Shown: in pieces, positions 63,819-64,000 of the stretch | Numbering within the stretch: the stretch's first letter is position 1 | How the letters are laid out: every line of letters begins with the position of its first letter | Source of the DNA: Nitrospirota bacterium | Lineage (GTDB): Bacteria; Nitrospirota; Thermodesulfovibrionia; Thermodesulfovibrionales; UBA6898 | Direction of reading: 5' to 3' | DNA length: 64,000 nucleotides | Assembly (NCBI GenBank): GCA_021783515.1 | Contig: JAJXTV010000001.1 | Coordinates: 156,125-220,124, forward strand | Program-made: the position numbers and the translations under genes | The notes under the pieces: model-generated | Database searches by the model: none | What the model saw: the letters and a program-made list of their open reading frames with translations, nothing else | What the model was told of the DNA's origin: nothing

Positions 63819-63903
63819 AACTGTATTTCCGAGTTGATTAGTATAACATCAAAGAGCGTCCCTTTGTCAAGTGTTTTTGACACCAGGAGGGAAGAAGTAA
63901 AAT

Positions 63904-64000
63904 AAGGGTCAAGACACACGGTCAATTAGTACTGGTCAGCTGAACGCATTACTGCGCTTACACCTCCAGCCTATCGACGTGGTAGTCTACCACAGACCTT
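63904..64000 (-). rRNA. rrl: 23S ribosomal RNA, 3' end (partial)
   Basis: The minus strand reads the conserved 23S tail: GTAGACTACCACGTCGATAG, GGAGGTGTAAGCGCAGTAAT, then GCGTTCAGCTGACC and AGTACTAAT. The rest lies beyond the window. The 85-nt spacer to 5S holds no tRNA. Confidence 0.95.

Noticed and set aside
63819..63903. tRNA in the 23S-5S spacer
   Set aside because: The 85 nt show no cloverleaf, TTCGA loop or acceptor pairing.

Overview
The window looks like a chromosomal piece of an anaerobic or microaerophilic Gram-negative bacterium, most likely Nitrospirota (Thermodesulfovibrionia-like) or a near neighbour. This placement is inferred from gene content: paired futalosine-pathway menaquinone genes (mqnE/mqnC), a giant two-module BadF/BcrA-type acyl-CoA dehydratase activase, a Tat-exported split-Soret-type cytochrome, NosL-like and TlpA-like exported proteins, an outer-membrane barrel and type IV pilins. 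No 16S rRNA is present to confirm it. Most of the window is G+C rich, with one clearly A+T-rich block at about 20.4-25.5 kb.

Layout. 0-31.9 kb is all on the minus strand: uvrA, then a cell-surface region with membrane GT-C-type and YfhO-type proteins, two type IV pilin genes (5648-6106 and 31159-31674) that bracket the region, a DPM1-like synthase, two GT4, one GT2 and one GT8-like glycosyltransferase, an acetyltransferase, a Wzx flippase, and a CDP-sugar pathway (rfbF, rfbG, rfbH). Inside the sugar pathway sits an A+T-rich cassette: a ThDP-dependent carboligase, an acylating aldehyde dehydrogenase (DmpF/MhpF type), a 4-hydroxy-2-oxoacid aldolase (DmpG type) and SDR enzymes. I read the whole as a candidate route to a CDP-linked branched 3,6-dideoxy sugar, exported and polymerised by the neighbouring genes. 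A remnant of a transketolase N-terminal subunit lies at the cassette edge.

32-36.6 kb (+): the 1464-residue activase, followed by a 32-residue AURKAIP1/COX24-domain ribosomal protein gene. 36.7-38.9 kb (-): a TPR membrane-protein pseudogene with a large internal deletion, and a lipoprotein. 39-44.8 kb (+): a MetE-core-like protein, tmk, holB, a RicT/PSP1 protein and metG as one tight operon, then a small Cys-rich protein. 44.9-50.4 kb (-): rpsF-ssb-rpsR-DUF507-DUF507-diguanylate cyclase-HNH as one operon, a tatA remnant, a Tat-exported split-Soret-like cytochrome and a small exported protein. 50.5-55.3 kb (+): a divergently transcribed paralogue of that small protein, then an exported TlpA / YtkA-like lipoprotein / outer-membrane barrel / TlpA lipoprotein / NosL-like operon that looks metal (copper) or cytochrome related. 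55.3-59.1 kb: mqnE-mqnC, a PPOX-fold flavoprotein (-) and a thioredoxin-reductase-like protein. 59.1-63.5 kb (-): two sensor kinases, the first with its phospho-acceptor His replaced by Asp. 63.66-64 kb (-): the 3' end of an rRNA operon (23S 3' end, 5S, terminator).

Across the window at least eight genes have a -10 hexamer ending only 5-7 nt before the start codon and no Shine-Dalgarno sequence, so leaderless transcripts are likely common in this organism. No CRISPR array, tRNA, transposase or integrase was recognised.
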